This document shows, one piece after another, positions 37,418-45,865 of a stretch of DNA of 64,000 nt (position 1 is the first letter of the stretch; each line of letters opens with the position of its first letter). Location of the stretch: positions 62,001 through 126,000 of the forward strand of contig NZ_JAJSOK010000002.1 in the NCBI RefSeq assembly GCF_021283305.1, read 5' to 3'. This DNA comes from Pseudonocardia kujensis (GTDB lineage: Bacteria; Actinomycetota; Actinomycetes; Mycobacteriales; Pseudonocardiaceae). The translations under genes and the position numbers were made by a program. The notes under the pieces are model-generated. The model did not search any database, had not been told where the DNA came from, and saw only the letters and a list, made by a program, of their open reading frames with translations.

Positions 37418-38460
37418 CGCTTGTCCACCGGCCGCATCTCCGGGACGGTCAGCTCGCCGGCGTCGACGATCAGCTCGTCGTCGAGATAGAGACTGTTGCC
37501 GCGCATCGGGATGTCGAAGTGACACGCGGTGTCGTTCGGCCCGCCGAGCTCGTTGTTCGGCCCGATGGAGAACATCACGTTGCCGTAGAAACTGCGCAGC
37601 TCCATCCCCATGCCACCACCGAACTGGGTCAGCCCGTGCCAGTGCGCCCGCTCATCGAGCCCCCACCCGACGTGCGACATCCCGTAGCCACGCGGATCGT
37701 CGAACGACTCGATATAGCTCTTGAGCAGGTCCGCGTCCAGCCCCGAGGAACCCGCGCCGCCGCGGATGTCGCGGATGAACCCCGCCTCGATGGTGATCTC
37801 CACCGGGGTCTGCACATAGGTGTTGAACGGCAACAACACATCCCCCGGCGCCAGCACGATCTTCCCGTCCACCCCGTCGTCCGCCCCGCCGGTGAACACG
37901 AACGCCGCCGGCCAGTGGTCCCAGCGGCCGGGCTGGTCGGTGTAGCCGTACTCGCTCAACGTCGGGTACACGCCGAGCTTGTAGGTCACGTCGGTGCCGT
38001 GCGGGCTGGTGATCCGCATGGTCTGCGCCTTGGCCAGCAGCTCCGCCCCGATCTCCACCCGTTCCCGCAACTCACGGGTGGGCATCAGCCGGGCCAGCAG
38101 CGGGGCCGGCTCGACCGCGGTCAGGATCCGGGTCCCCGCGGCCTGGATCTCGAACTGCTCCGGGCTGAACAACAGGAACGTGCAGTCCACCACCATGTCC
38201 ACGCTCTTGAGCGCCTCCACCGCCAGCCGGTTGCCCGCCAACCCCGAATCACCCACCGCCCACGCCCCCGACGCGGTCACCGGCGCCGGCAGCCGCAGGT
38301 GGAAACCCTGCGCACCCAGCTTGCCGATCGCCCACAAGAACGCATCCGCGTACTCCGCCCGCTCGTTCCCGCGGGTCAGCACCGCCACCGTCTCGCCCTC
38401 GTGCACCGCCGAGAGGGTCAGCTGCTGCAGGCAGATCTCGTTGAACAGGTTCTGGTCCAT
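37414..38460 (-). CDS. nicX: 2,5-dihydroxypyridine 5,6-dioxygenase
   Basis: 348 residues, of the unusual aminopeptidase-like Fe(II) dioxygenase family founded by NicX. Candidate iron ligands are His263 (MSHVGWG) and the His314-x-Asp316 pair (ACHFDIP), close to the His265/His318/Asp320 set I recall for the Pseudomonas enzyme. It cleaves 2,5-dihydroxypyridine to N-formylmaleamate. The ATG has GGAGGAGCC before it, and the shared 23-bp element ends 22 bp upstream. Its product is the substrate of the NicD-like hydrolase encoded at 28758, linking the two loci. Confidence 0.9.
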   Translation of the reverse strand: MDQNLFNEICLQQLTLSAVHEGETVAVLTRGNERAEYADAFLWAIGKLGAQGFHLRLPAPVTASGAWAVGDSGLAGNRLAVEALKSVDMVVDCTFLLFSPEQFEIQAAGTRILTAVEPAPLLARLMPTRELRERVEIGAELLAKAQTMRITSPHGTDVTYKLGVYPTLSEYGYTDQPGRWDHWPAAFVFTGGADDGVDGKIVLAPGDVLLPFNTYVQTPVEITIEAGFIRDIRGGAGSSGLDADLLKSYIESFDDPRGYGMSHVGWGLDERAHWHGLTQFGGGMGMELRSFYGNVMFSIGPNNELGGPNDTACHFDIPMRGNSLYLDDELIVDAGELTVPEMRPVDKR

Positions 38461-38482
38461 GGCTCCTCCGGCCTCGGCTCCC

Positions 38483-38505
38483 GAGATAGTCCGAACACTG
38501 ACGAT
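38483..38505 (-). promoter_or_regulatory. 23-bp element shared by both nicotinate-type loci (copy 2)
   Basis: Read on the minus strand: ATC then GTCAGTGTTCGGACTATCTC, identical to 21656-21678 except for one base. It sits 22 bp before the nicX ATG and points toward nicX-nicE. Flanks of the two copies differ, so conservation is confined to the element. Confidence 0.75.
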
Positions 38506-38654
38506 TGCCGCTACGGGCCGCTGCGTCAAGCGCAGGATGTGACATCCGGGTGACGAAATGCCGGATCGGCCAGATCTGAACCGGTCACGAGACGCTCCCG
38601 GCGGGCCGGCCCGGGTCCGCAGCGCACCGGGCTCGGGGTCGGTCCGCCCTCCGG

Positions 38655-39512
38655 TCAGCGGAGCAGCTCCGGGTCGAGCCCGGCGAGCCGGGCGGGGTCG
38701 GCCAGGATGTCGATCTCCGTGATCCGCCCGCCGTCGACGGTGAACGCCAGCAGCGCGACCGGGCGGCCGTCGACCGTGCCGAGCACTCCGGGCGCGCCGT
38801 TGACCAGCACCGGGTGCCGGACCTGGTCCTCGCTGCGGTAGGCCGCCGCCTGGCCGGCCACCGCCCGCGCCCCGTGCACCGCGCGCAGCCCGGTGCCGGT
38901 GTCGGCGCGCAGCACGACGTCCGGGTCGAGCACCGCGACCAGGCCCTCGATGTCCCCCTCGCGGGCCGCGGCGAGGAACGCGTCGACCACCTGGCGGCGC
39001 GCACCGCGGTCCGACCGGGACGCCGGCTCGGCCCCGCGGACCCGGCGGCGGGCGCGGCTGGCGAGCTGGCGGGCCGCGGCGGGGGTGCGCTCGACGAGCG
39101 GCGCGATCTCGTCGAACGGCAGCCCGAACATGTCGTGCAGCACGAAGGCCAGCCGCTCGTCCGGTGCGAGGGTCTCCAGCACGACCAGGAGCGCGAGCCC
39201 GACCGAGTCCGCGAGCTCCGCGCCGTACTCGGGGTCACCGGCGTCGTCGCGGCGGACGACCGGGTCCGGCAGGTGGTCCGGGAAGGCCTGCTCGCGGCGG
39301 GTCCGGCGGGCCCGCAGCTGGTTGAGCGCCACCCGGGCGACGACCGTGGTCAACCAGGCCCGCGGGTTGTCCACGTGTGCCGGGTCCGCGCGGTGCAGGC
39401 GGATCCAGGCCTCCTGCACGGCGTCGTCGGCCTCGCTGAGCGAGCCCAGCACCCGGTACGCCACCTGCCGCAGGTACGGCCGGTGCTCCTCGAAGTCCGT
39501 CACCGGATCCAT
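38655..39512 (-). CDS. ECF41-type RNA polymerase sigma factor (SigJ-like)
   Basis: 285 residues. Sigma region 2 (YLRQVAYRVLGSLSEADDAVQEAWIRL) and region 4 (LAPDERLAFVLHDMFGLPFDEIA) are followed by a C-terminal SnoaL-like domain of about 110 residues. That domain carries DGGRITEIDILADPARL, the DGGGK/NPDKL-type pair known to tune ECF41 sigma activity in cis without an anti-sigma factor. ECF41 genes are typically next to a carboxymuconolactone-decarboxylase-like gene, which is exactly the divergent neighbour here. Matching promoters on both strands support autoregulation. Confidence 0.9.
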   Translation of the reverse strand: MDPVTDFEEHRPYLRQVAYRVLGSLSEADDAVQEAWIRLHRADPAHVDNPRAWLTTVVARVALNQLRARRTRREQAFPDHLPDPVVRRDDAGDPEYGAELADSVGLALLVVLETLAPDERLAFVLHDMFGLPFDEIAPLVERTPAAARQLASRARRRVRGAEPASRSDRGARRQVVDAFLAAAREGDIEGLVAVLDPDVVLRADTGTGLRAVHGARAVAGQAAAYRSEDQVRHPVLVNGAPGVLGTVDGRPVALLAFTVDGGRITEIDILADPARLAGLDPELLR

Positions 39513-39514
39513 CC

Positions 39515-39540
39515 GTCACATCCTCCCGTCGGCGGGTGTC
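39515..39540 (+). promoter_or_regulatory. ECF41-type promoter for the carboxymuconolactone-decarboxylase gene
   Basis: GTCACA (39515-39520), 17 bp, then GTC (39538-39540), pointing toward the gene at 39597. The known ECF41 consensus is TGTCACA with CGTC after 16 bp, which this matches except in the flanking bases. Confidence 0.65.
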
Positions 39541-39548
39541 GAGGTGAT

Positions 39549-39574
39549 GACCCACGAGAACCCGCCGATGTGAC
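39549..39574 (-). promoter_or_regulatory. ECF41-type promoter for the sigma factor gene (autoregulation)
   Basis: On the minus strand GTCACA (39569-39574), 17 bp, then GTC (39549-39551), pointing toward the sigma gene. Together with the plus-strand copy it forms a 10-bp inverted repeat CCGTCACATC/GATGTGACGG. The same element and spacing on both strands is strong internal support. Confidence 0.65.
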
Positions 39575-39596
39575 GGCGGGACGGAAGGAGACCGAC

Positions 39597-40058
39597 ATGT
39601 CCGCACGCATGACCAACCCCGCCATGGTCGTCCCCGGTGCCCTGGAGGCCCTGCTGGCGCTCGGCGAGGCGGAGAAGGCCACCGGCATCCCGGAGACCGT
39701 CCTGGAGCTGGTGCACCTGCGCGCCAGCCAGATCAACGGCTGCGCGGTGTGCCTGCACATGCACGCCCGCGCCCTGCGCAAGGCCGGCGAGCCCGACGAG
39801 CGCATCGACACCGTGGCCGGCTGGCGCGACGCCCGCTTCTTCACCGACGAGGAACGGGCGGCGCTGGCCCTGACCGAGGCCGTGACCCGGCTGGCCGACC
39901 GCGCCGACCCGGTGCCGGACGAGGTGTTCGAGGAGGCGGCCGCGCACTACGACGAGCAGCAGCTCGGCGCGCTCGTCCTCTCGATCGCGAACATCAACCT
40001 GTGGAACCGGCTCAACGCCACCACCCGGCAGGTCGCCGGCGCCTACGAGCGCTCGTGA
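39597..40058 (+). CDS. carboxymuconolactone decarboxylase/AhpD-like protein
   Basis: 153 residues of the AhpD-like fold with the redox motif GCAVCLHMHAR (CxxC plus His) near 46-56. Members with this motif act as thiol-dependent peroxidase or reductase proteins rather than as true decarboxylases. GGAAGGAG lies before the ATG. It is the standard partner of ECF41 sigma factors and is presumably the main target of the divergent sigma gene. Confidence 0.88.
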   Translation: MSARMTNPAMVVPGALEALLALGEAEKATGIPETVLELVHLRASQINGCAVCLHMHARALRKAGEPDERIDTVAGWRDARFFTDEERAALALTEAVTRLADRADPVPDEVFEEAAAHYDEQQLGALVLSIANINLWNRLNATTRQVAGAYERS

Positions 40059-40283
40059 ACCCGTCGGACCTCTCGTAGGGGGCGCGGGACCAGTGGCGCA
40101 GATCGCGGCGAAGGCGGCCCAGCGGCCGTGCATCTCGGTGGGGGTGGGGAGGTCGAGCGCAACGAGGGTCACCCGGACAGGCTGGTCATGGGGTGTCCAA
40201 ACATGAAACACCTCGCACGGGGAAGGTTCGGGGAAGGTGGCGGCAGCAGCCTCCCCGAGAACGACGAAGGAGTCGATCCCCGC

Positions 40284-41396
40284 ATGAAGACCAAGGCCGC
40301 AGTCGTCTACGAGACCGGCAAGCCGATCGAGATCGAGGAGCTGGAGCTCGACGGCCCCAAGGACGGCGAGGTCCTGATCCGCTACACCTACGCCGGGCTG
40401 TGCCACTCCGACGTGCACATCTCCCACGGCGACCTCGAGGCCCGCCTGCCGATGGTGCTCGGCCACGAGGGCGCCGGCATCATCGAGGAGGTCGGCCCGG
40501 GCGTCACCCGCGTGAAGCCGGGCGACCACGTCGTCTGCTCGTTCATCCCGAACTGCGGCGTCTGCCGCTGGTGCGCCACCGGCCAGCAGGCCATCTGCGA
40601 CATGGGCGCCACCATCCTCGAGGGCTACCTGCCCGGCGAGCGCTTCCCGTTCACCGGCCCCAAGGGCAACTACGGCGCGATGTGCATGCTGGGCACCTTC
40701 TCCCAGTACGCCACCATCCACCAGAACTCGGTGGTCAAGGTCGACGACGACCTGCCGCTCGACAAGGCCGTCCTCGTCGGCTGCGGCGTGCCCACCGGGT
40801 GGGGTTCGGCCGTCAACGCCGCGGACGTCCGCCCGGGCGAGACCGTGATCGTCTCCGGTGTGGGTGGCATCGGCATCAACGCCGTGCAGGGCGCCCGCTA
40901 CGCCGGCGCGAAGAACCTCATCGCCGTCGACCCGCTGCAGAACAAGCGCGAGAAGGCGATGGAGCTCGGCGCGACCCACGCCGTGGGCACCATCGAGGAG
41001 GCGGCCGACCTCGCCCGCCAGATGACCAACGGCAACGGCGCCGACAAGGCCGTCGTGACCGCGGGCCTCGTGACCGAGGAGATCGTCACCGGCGCGTTCG
41101 ACGCGATCGGCAAGGGCGGCACCGTCGTGCTGACCGGGCTGAACAAGCTGTCGGTGCAGAACGTCAACATCCCCGGCTCGATCATGACGCTGTTCAAGAA
41201 GACGGTGAAGGGGTCGCTGTTCGGCGACTGCAACCCGACCACCGACATCCCGAAGATCCTGGGCCTGTACCAGTCCGGGGACCTCAAGCTCGACGAGCTG
41301 ATCACCAGGACGTACTCCCTCGAGCAGGTCAACGAGGGCTACGAGGACCTGCTCAACGGCAAGAACGTCCGCGGCGTGCTCGTCCACGAGCACTGA
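40284..41396 (+). CDS. NDMA-dependent (nicotinoprotein-type) zinc alcohol dehydrogenase
   Basis: 370 residues of the zinc MDR family. The catalytic zinc site is GLCHSDVHISHGD and GHEGAG. The structural zinc cysteines lie in PNCGVCRWCATGQQAICD. The coenzyme motif is GVGGIGINAVQGA. The inserted loop LEGYLPGERFPFTGPKGNYGAMCMLGTFSQY is typical of the mycobacterial/actinomycete NDMA-dependent class, which holds NAD(H) tightly and oxidises primary alcohols. The open frame continues upstream, but AAGGAG at 40267 and the conserved MKTKAAV start favour 40284. A degenerate enhancer-binding-type regulator lies convergently downstream. Confidence 0.92.
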   Translation: MKTKAAVVYETGKPIEIEELELDGPKDGEVLIRYTYAGLCHSDVHISHGDLEARLPMVLGHEGAGIIEEVGPGVTRVKPGDHVVCSFIPNCGVCRWCATGQQAICDMGATILEGYLPGERFPFTGPKGNYGAMCMLGTFSQYATIHQNSVVKVDDDLPLDKAVLVGCGVPTGWGSAVNAADVRPGETVIVSGVGGIGINAVQGARYAGAKNLIAVDPLQNKREKAMELGATHAVGTIEEAADLARQMTNGNGADKAVVTAGLVTEEIVTGAFDAIGKGGTVVLTGLNKLSVQNVNIPGSIMTLFKKTVKGSLFGDCNPTTDIPKILGLYQSGDLKLDELITRTYSLEQVNEGYEDLLNGKNVRGVLVHEH

Positions 41397-41406
41397 GTCG
41401 GAACCC

Positions 41407-41447
41407 CGTCCTCGGCGGGCCGGGAGAACCCGGCCCCGCCGAGGACG
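41407..41447. terminator. strong bidirectional hairpin terminator
   Basis: An 18-bp stem with a single-base bulge (arms beginning CGTCCTCGGCGGG) and a GAGAA-type loop, between the convergent alcohol dehydrogenase and regulator genes. Confidence 0.8.
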
Positions 41448-41452
41448 GCGTC

Positions 41453-43093
41453 TCACGCCGGCCGCTCGCGCAGCGCCTCCGGGTCGATGTGCAGCTCGCG
41501 GATCCGGCGGTAGAGCGTGGTGCGGCTGATCCCGAGCCGGCGTGCGGCGTGCACCTTGTTGCCCCTGCAACTCTCCAGGCAGCGGACGATCGCATCCCGC
41601 TCCGCCTGCCAGAGGGCGCCCGGGACCGGTTCGCGCGGCCCCTCCCGGTAGCCGGGCGGCAGGTCGGCCTCGGTGAGGTCGCCCGCCGACCGGCGCCCGG
41701 CGACGTACCCGACGACCGTGGCGAGCTCGCGCAGGTTGCCCGGCCAGTCGTGGGCGGCGAGGGTCCGCAGCGCTCCGGTGGTGAAGCGGACGGCGGGACC
41801 GGCGCGCTCCCGCAGCAGCGCCCCGGCGAGGGCGGGGACGCGGTCCCGCCGGCTGCGCACGGTCGGCAGCTCGAGGCGGACCGGGCACCGGGCCGCGAAC
41901 GCCGCCGTCTCCCCGGCCGTCAGCCCGTCGAGGCCCGCGGTCAGCACCAGCCGCACGCCCCGCCGGTCCACCTCGCGCGCCAGATGTGCCGCGACGGCCG
42001 GTGCGAGCAGGTGGGCGTCCTCGACGAGCAGGGTGCCCCCGCCGGTCGCCTCGGCCAGCGGCACGTCCGTGTCGGCCACCGTGACGTGCGCACCGGCCAG
42101 CACGGGCACCCCCGCGCCGGCGAGCTCCGTCGCGGCCGTCGTCCGGCCGGTGCCGGGCTCGCCGAGCACCAGCACGTTCGCCTGCTCGGCGCGATAGCGA
42201 CGGATCCGCGGCCGCAGCTCGGCGTGCCAGTCCCGGTCCGGCACGGGCGCCGCCGCCCGTACGGCCGGCGGTCGCTCCGGCCGCTCCAGCTCCACGAGGA
42301 AGCCCCCGGCGCCGACCGGCTCGACGCGGGCGACCATCCCCTCGCCCGACGCCAGCTCGACCTCGGTGCGCACCGGCCCCGGCCGCCCGTGCCGCAGGGC
42401 CTGCAGGGCGGCGTGGTCGACGGGCTGCAGCAGGTCGGCCGCGGCGTCGTTGGTCAGCACGAGGTCGGGCCCGAAGGCCACCAGCGGCCCCGTCGCCCGC
42501 AGCCGCGCCGCCTCGAACGCCGCGAGCACCCGCCGGTGCGAGCCGCGGGCCTCGGCCAGCATCCCGTCGGCGATCTGCTGTGCGGCGCCGAGCAGGAAGG
42601 GCCGCAGCAGCGGGCTGGCGTCGGCGGTCAGGCAGGTGATGTCCAGGACGCCCGCGTGCCGCCCGGTCAGCGGGTCCCGGATCGGCACCCCGTAGCAGGC
42701 GAACCGCTTCAGCGACTCCAGGTAGTGCTCCGCGCCCACGACGGCGATCCCCCGGCGCAGTTCGGCGACGGTCGCCACCGAGTTCGTGCCGCTGACCCGC
42801 TCGGTGAACAGCATCCCGGGCACCACCCCGACCGACTGCAGCACCGGCTCCAGCTCGGGCGAGCCGAGCCGGATGTCGACCAGCCGCGTCTCGCGGTCGG
42901 CCAGGACGAGCGCGAACCGGGAGCCGCGCAGGTGGCCCTCGAGCGCGGTGAGCACCGGACCCGCCGCGCGGCGCAGCCGCGTGCCGGGGTCGGGCTCGAC
43001 GGCCGCGCCGGTGTCGAGGCACGCGGCGGGATCCAGCCCGGCGGACGAGAGTCGCTGCCAGGACTGGGCGATCTCGGGACGGAGCGCGGACAT
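41453..43093 (-). CDS. AcoR/MimR-like regulator: GAF domain, degenerate AAA+ domain, Fis HTH
   Basis: 546 residues. The N-terminal half is GAF-like (SGTNSVATVAELRRGIAVVGAEHYLESLKRFACYG). The central region is AAA+-like with LGEPGTGRTTAA as Walker A and GTLLVEDAHLL as Walker B. The C-terminus is a Fis-type helix-turn-helix (GNKVHAARRLGISRTTLYRRIREL). The GAFTGA loop that contacts sigma54 is absent, as expected in actinomycetes, which lack RpoN, so it must activate through a sigma70-type polymerase. GAGGAGGG precedes ATG 43093. It probably controls the adjacent NDMA-type alcohol dehydrogenase. Confidence 0.87.
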   Translation of the reverse strand: MSALRPEIAQSWQRLSSAGLDPAACLDTGAAVEPDPGTRLRRAAGPVLTALEGHLRGSRFALVLADRETRLVDIRLGSPELEPVLQSVGVVPGMLFTERVSGTNSVATVAELRRGIAVVGAEHYLESLKRFACYGVPIRDPLTGRHAGVLDITCLTADASPLLRPFLLGAAQQIADGMLAEARGSHRRVLAAFEAARLRATGPLVAFGPDLVLTNDAAADLLQPVDHAALQALRHGRPGPVRTEVELASGEGMVARVEPVGAGGFLVELERPERPPAVRAAAPVPDRDWHAELRPRIRRYRAEQANVLVLGEPGTGRTTAATELAGAGVPVLAGAHVTVADTDVPLAEATGGGTLLVEDAHLLAPAVAAHLAREVDRRGVRLVLTAGLDGLTAGETAAFAARCPVRLELPTVRSRRDRVPALAGALLRERAGPAVRFTTGALRTLAAHDWPGNLRELATVVGYVAGRRSAGDLTEADLPPGYREGPREPVPGALWQAERDAIVRCLESCRGNKVHAARRLGISRTTLYRRIRELHIDPEALRERPA

Positions 43094-43232
43094 GCCCGGA
43101 CCCTCCTCGCTGCGGGATCCGACGGTGGGAGTCGACACGGATCCTATGCCGCGTGACGCATCCGTCGACTCCGAGCGGACGAACCGAGGGGTCCTCAGGT
43201 TGCCCACAGGGGACGCGTGCACGATGTGACGG

Positions 43233-44789
43233 GTGCAGCTCGACATCGACCGGTCGCCGACGGGCGTGACCCCCGAGCGCCCGCGACCGGACCTGCTGGG
43301 TCGCGCCGCCCTGCTCGTGCTCGGAGTCGTCACGGTCCTGTCCGTGGTCCGTGCCTTCGGCCCGCTGACGTACCCGGGCGACATCTGGCGCCAGTCCGAC
43401 ACCGCGTCGATGGCCCGCAACTACGCCGAGCACGGGCTCGACCTGTTCATGCCGCAGATCAACTGGGGCGGGAACGGTCCCGGCTACGTCGAGTCCGAGC
43501 TGCCGATCATGCCGTGGCTCACCGGCGTCCTCTACACGCTCTTCGGCCAGCACGAGTTCCTCGGCCGACTGGTGTCGCTGGCCTTCATGCTCGTCGCGAC
43601 CGCGGCGTTCTGGGGGCTGGCGAAGCGGATCCTGCCGCCCGCGGCCGCCCGCTGGGCTCTGATCGCCTGGGCGGTCTCGCCGGCGTTCATGCGCTGGGGC
43701 ACGGCCTTCATGCCCGAGGCGACGGTGCTCGCCTTCACGGTGCTGGCCCTGCTCTTCTTCTGCCGCTGGCTGCAGGAGGACCGGCCGGTGTGGCTGGTGG
43801 CCGCGGCCGGGGCGGTCTCGCTGGCCGGGCTCGCCAAGCCGACCTCGCTGCACGTCGGGCTGGTGATGGCGCTCTGGTTGCTGCTCGCGGCCCGCGACCG
43901 CCTGCGCCGCCCCTCGGTCTACCTCGCCGGGCTCGCGGCGCTCGTGTTGCCCGTGCTGTGGCTGCGGCACGCCTCGGGCCTCTACGAGACCTACGGCAAC
44001 ACCTTCGGCGTGATCTCCGGGGGCGACGACAAGTTCGGCAACCTCGCCATGTGGCTGGGCGCCGACTTCTACCTCGGCAACCTGCGCAGCGAGGTGCTGT
44101 TCGTCTACGGCGTGGTCGGGGTCCCGCTCGCGCTGCTGGGCGCGGTGTGGCTGTGGCGGCACCGGCGCGGGGCGCCGGCCGCGCCCTTCCTGCTGGCCGG
44201 CGCGGTCGCGCTCGTCGTCTACTACTTCGCGGTCGGCCGCTACAGCGGATCCGACCTCGGCATCCAGTACCACGTGTACTCGCTGCCCTACGCCGCGACC
44301 GCGATCGGGATCGGTGTGGTCGCGGCACAGCGGCTGCTGCGTGGGCGGGTCGCCCCGCGCCTCGTCGCGGTGCTCGGGGTCGTGGCCGTGCTCGCGCTGG
44401 GGGCCCAGTCGCTCAACGTGTTCCGCCAGTCGTTCGACCCCGACGCCGGCGCCCTCGGCACGTGCGCCACCCAGTTGGCGGCGGTGTCCGCGCCGGGCGA
44501 CCTGGTGGTCGTCGGCACGGACAGCACCACGACCGAGGACGGCGTCGCGAACAACTACCAGGAGCCGGTGATCCTCTACCGGGCCGACCGGTACGGGTGG
44601 GTGCTGGCCGCCGACCAGTACGACCCGGACCGGCTCGCGAGCATGCAGGCGCAGGGGGCCCGCTGGTTCGTGAACCCCGTGCCCGCGGAGCTCACGGGCC
44701 CGCTGGCGAGCTGGCTGCGCGACAACGCCGACCAGGTCCGCACCACGGCCTTCGACGGCTGCGACGTCTGGGCCCTCCGCACGCCCTGA
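43233..44789 (+). CDS. GT39/ArnT-like polytopic glycosyltransferase
   Basis: 518 residues with about 11-12 transmembrane helices and a soluble C-terminal part of roughly 100 residues. The first extracytoplasmic loop carries PGDIWRQSDTASMARNYAEHG, with the acidic residue expected of the C-type glycosyltransferase fold that uses polyprenyl-phosphate sugars. It would transfer a sugar to a lipid, protein or cell-wall acceptor on the outer face of the membrane. The start is GTG at 43233. There are no cell-wall genes nearby, so the acceptor is unknown. Confidence 0.75.
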   Translation: MQLDIDRSPTGVTPERPRPDLLGRAALLVLGVVTVLSVVRAFGPLTYPGDIWRQSDTASMARNYAEHGLDLFMPQINWGGNGPGYVESELPIMPWLTGVLYTLFGQHEFLGRLVSLAFMLVATAAFWGLAKRILPPAAARWALIAWAVSPAFMRWGTAFMPEATVLAFTVLALLFFCRWLQEDRPVWLVAAAGAVSLAGLAKPTSLHVGLVMALWLLLAARDRLRRPSVYLAGLAALVLPVLWLRHASGLYETYGNTFGVISGGDDKFGNLAMWLGADFYLGNLRSEVLFVYGVVGVPLALLGAVWLWRHRRGAPAAPFLLAGAVALVVYYFAVGRYSGSDLGIQYHVYSLPYAATAIGIGVVAAQRLLRGRVAPRLVAVLGVVAVLALGAQSLNVFRQSFDPDAGALGTCATQLAAVSAPGDLVVVGTDSTTTEDGVANNYQEPVILYRADRYGWVLAADQYDPDRLASMQAQGARWFVNPVPAELTGPLASWLRDNADQVRTTAFDGCDVWALRTP

Positions 44790-44798
44790 CCGGGCTCC

Positions 44799-45239
44799 TC
44801 ACTCCGCGGCAGCCAGCCCGGAACCGTCCGGGGCGCCGAGCAGCGGCACGGGGACGCTGACGAGGGTGACGGTCGTGCCCGCGTCGTCGCGGCGGATCGA
44901 GACCCGCTCCATGCAGCCGCGCATGACGCTCATGCCGTAGCCCTTCTCGCCGTGGTCCGGGCGCCACACGCCCTCGTCCCGCACCGTCACGACGACCTGG
45001 CGGCTCGCGGGGCCGGCCACCAGCCGGCCGACGACCTCGACGTCCCCGGGGACGCCCCCGGCGTAGGCGTGCTTGACCGCGTTCGTGCAGGCCTCGCTCA
45101 CGGCGAGGATCGCGTCGACGCGCTCGGCCTCGGGCCACTCCAGCGCCTGGAGCCAGCGGTCCAGCCCTGCCCGGAAGAAGGCGAGCTGCACCGGGTCCGC
45201 GCCGAACCGGATGCTGTAGAAGCCCGAGTCGTCCGCCAT
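44799..45239 (-). CDS. RsbW-like serine-kinase-fold ATP-binding protein
   Basis: 146 residues with the GHKL/HATPase_c_2 motifs: N-box SEACTNAVKHAY near 48-59, G1 box VRDEGVW near 86, and G2 box EKGYGMSVMRG near 97. It resembles anti-sigma factors and regulatory ATPases of the SpoIIAB/RsbW group. No sigma factor, anti-anti-sigma factor or phosphatase gene adjoins it, so it is an orphan regulator with an unknown partner. Confidence 0.85.
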   Translation of the reverse strand: MADDSGFYSIRFGADPVQLAFFRAGLDRWLQALEWPEAERVDAILAVSEACTNAVKHAYAGGVPGDVEVVGRLVAGPASRQVVVTVRDEGVWRPDHGEKGYGMSVMRGCMERVSIRRDDAGTTVTLVSVPVPLLGAPDGSGLAAAE

Positions 45240-45323
45240 ACCCCCGAGGATGACGAAGCCCGGGGCCCTTCGCGACCGCTGGCCGGACGCCGGCCGATCA
45301 TCGGGCGGGGGGTATCCGGGGCG

Positions 45324-45569
45324 TCAGGTGGGCAGGCGTGGCTCCGGGACGTCCACGACGACCGGTTCCGCGGCCGGCGCCGGGATCCCGGCGGCCTCGG
45401 GTCCGACCACGTCGACGAGCTCGGGACCGCCGACGACGTCGAGGTCGGCGTCCGCCGGCGTCTCGGCCAGACCGAGCACCCGGCGGCGGGCCCGCGCCCG
45501 CCGGCTCAGCTCGGCCTGCTCGTCCGCGGTCCACGTCTGCCGCTCGGCCGGCGGTTGTCTGGAGACCAT
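45324..45569 (-). CDS. small hypothetical protein
   Basis: 81 residues (84 if the GTG at 45578 is used). The N-terminal third is charged and helical (DEQAELSRRARARRRVLGL); the rest is Val/Pro/Asp-rich and likely disordered. AGGGG before the GTG is well spaced for ATG 45569. It belongs to no family I recognise and might be a DNA- or membrane-associated accessory protein. It could also be spurious, although its codon composition is normal for the genome. Confidence 0.45.
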   Translation of the reverse strand: MVSRQPPAERQTWTADEQAELSRRARARRRVLGLAETPADADLDVVGGPELVDVVGPEAAGIPAPAAEPVVVDVPEPRLPT

Positions 45570-45865
45570 GCCTCGCACCCCCTGAACGCCCTCGTCCGGT
45601 TCGGCCGTACCCCTTGTGAGATCAGGCTCACGAGAGGCGCGACACCCCGGCGGGCGTACCGAGGTCCGTCCAGTGTGCCCCCGGCACCCGCCGGAAACCC
45701 AGCCTCACCTGCGCGACGGGCGCGCCCACCCCGGTCGGAGGGGGCCTGTCGGCGGGGAAAGGACGGCCCGGTCCGACGGTGAGCTGCGGCGTCATCCGCC
45801 CGTAACATTCGTGGGCCCGTCGCCGGCAGGTCGCGACGGCACGGGACGGGCAGGGTGGTGCGCGG

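Noticed and set aside
38655..39512. Anti-sigma factor partner for the ECF gene
   Set aside because: The C-terminal SnoaL-like domain explains regulation, and the neighbours are a CMD-family protein and NicX, not an anti-sigma factor.
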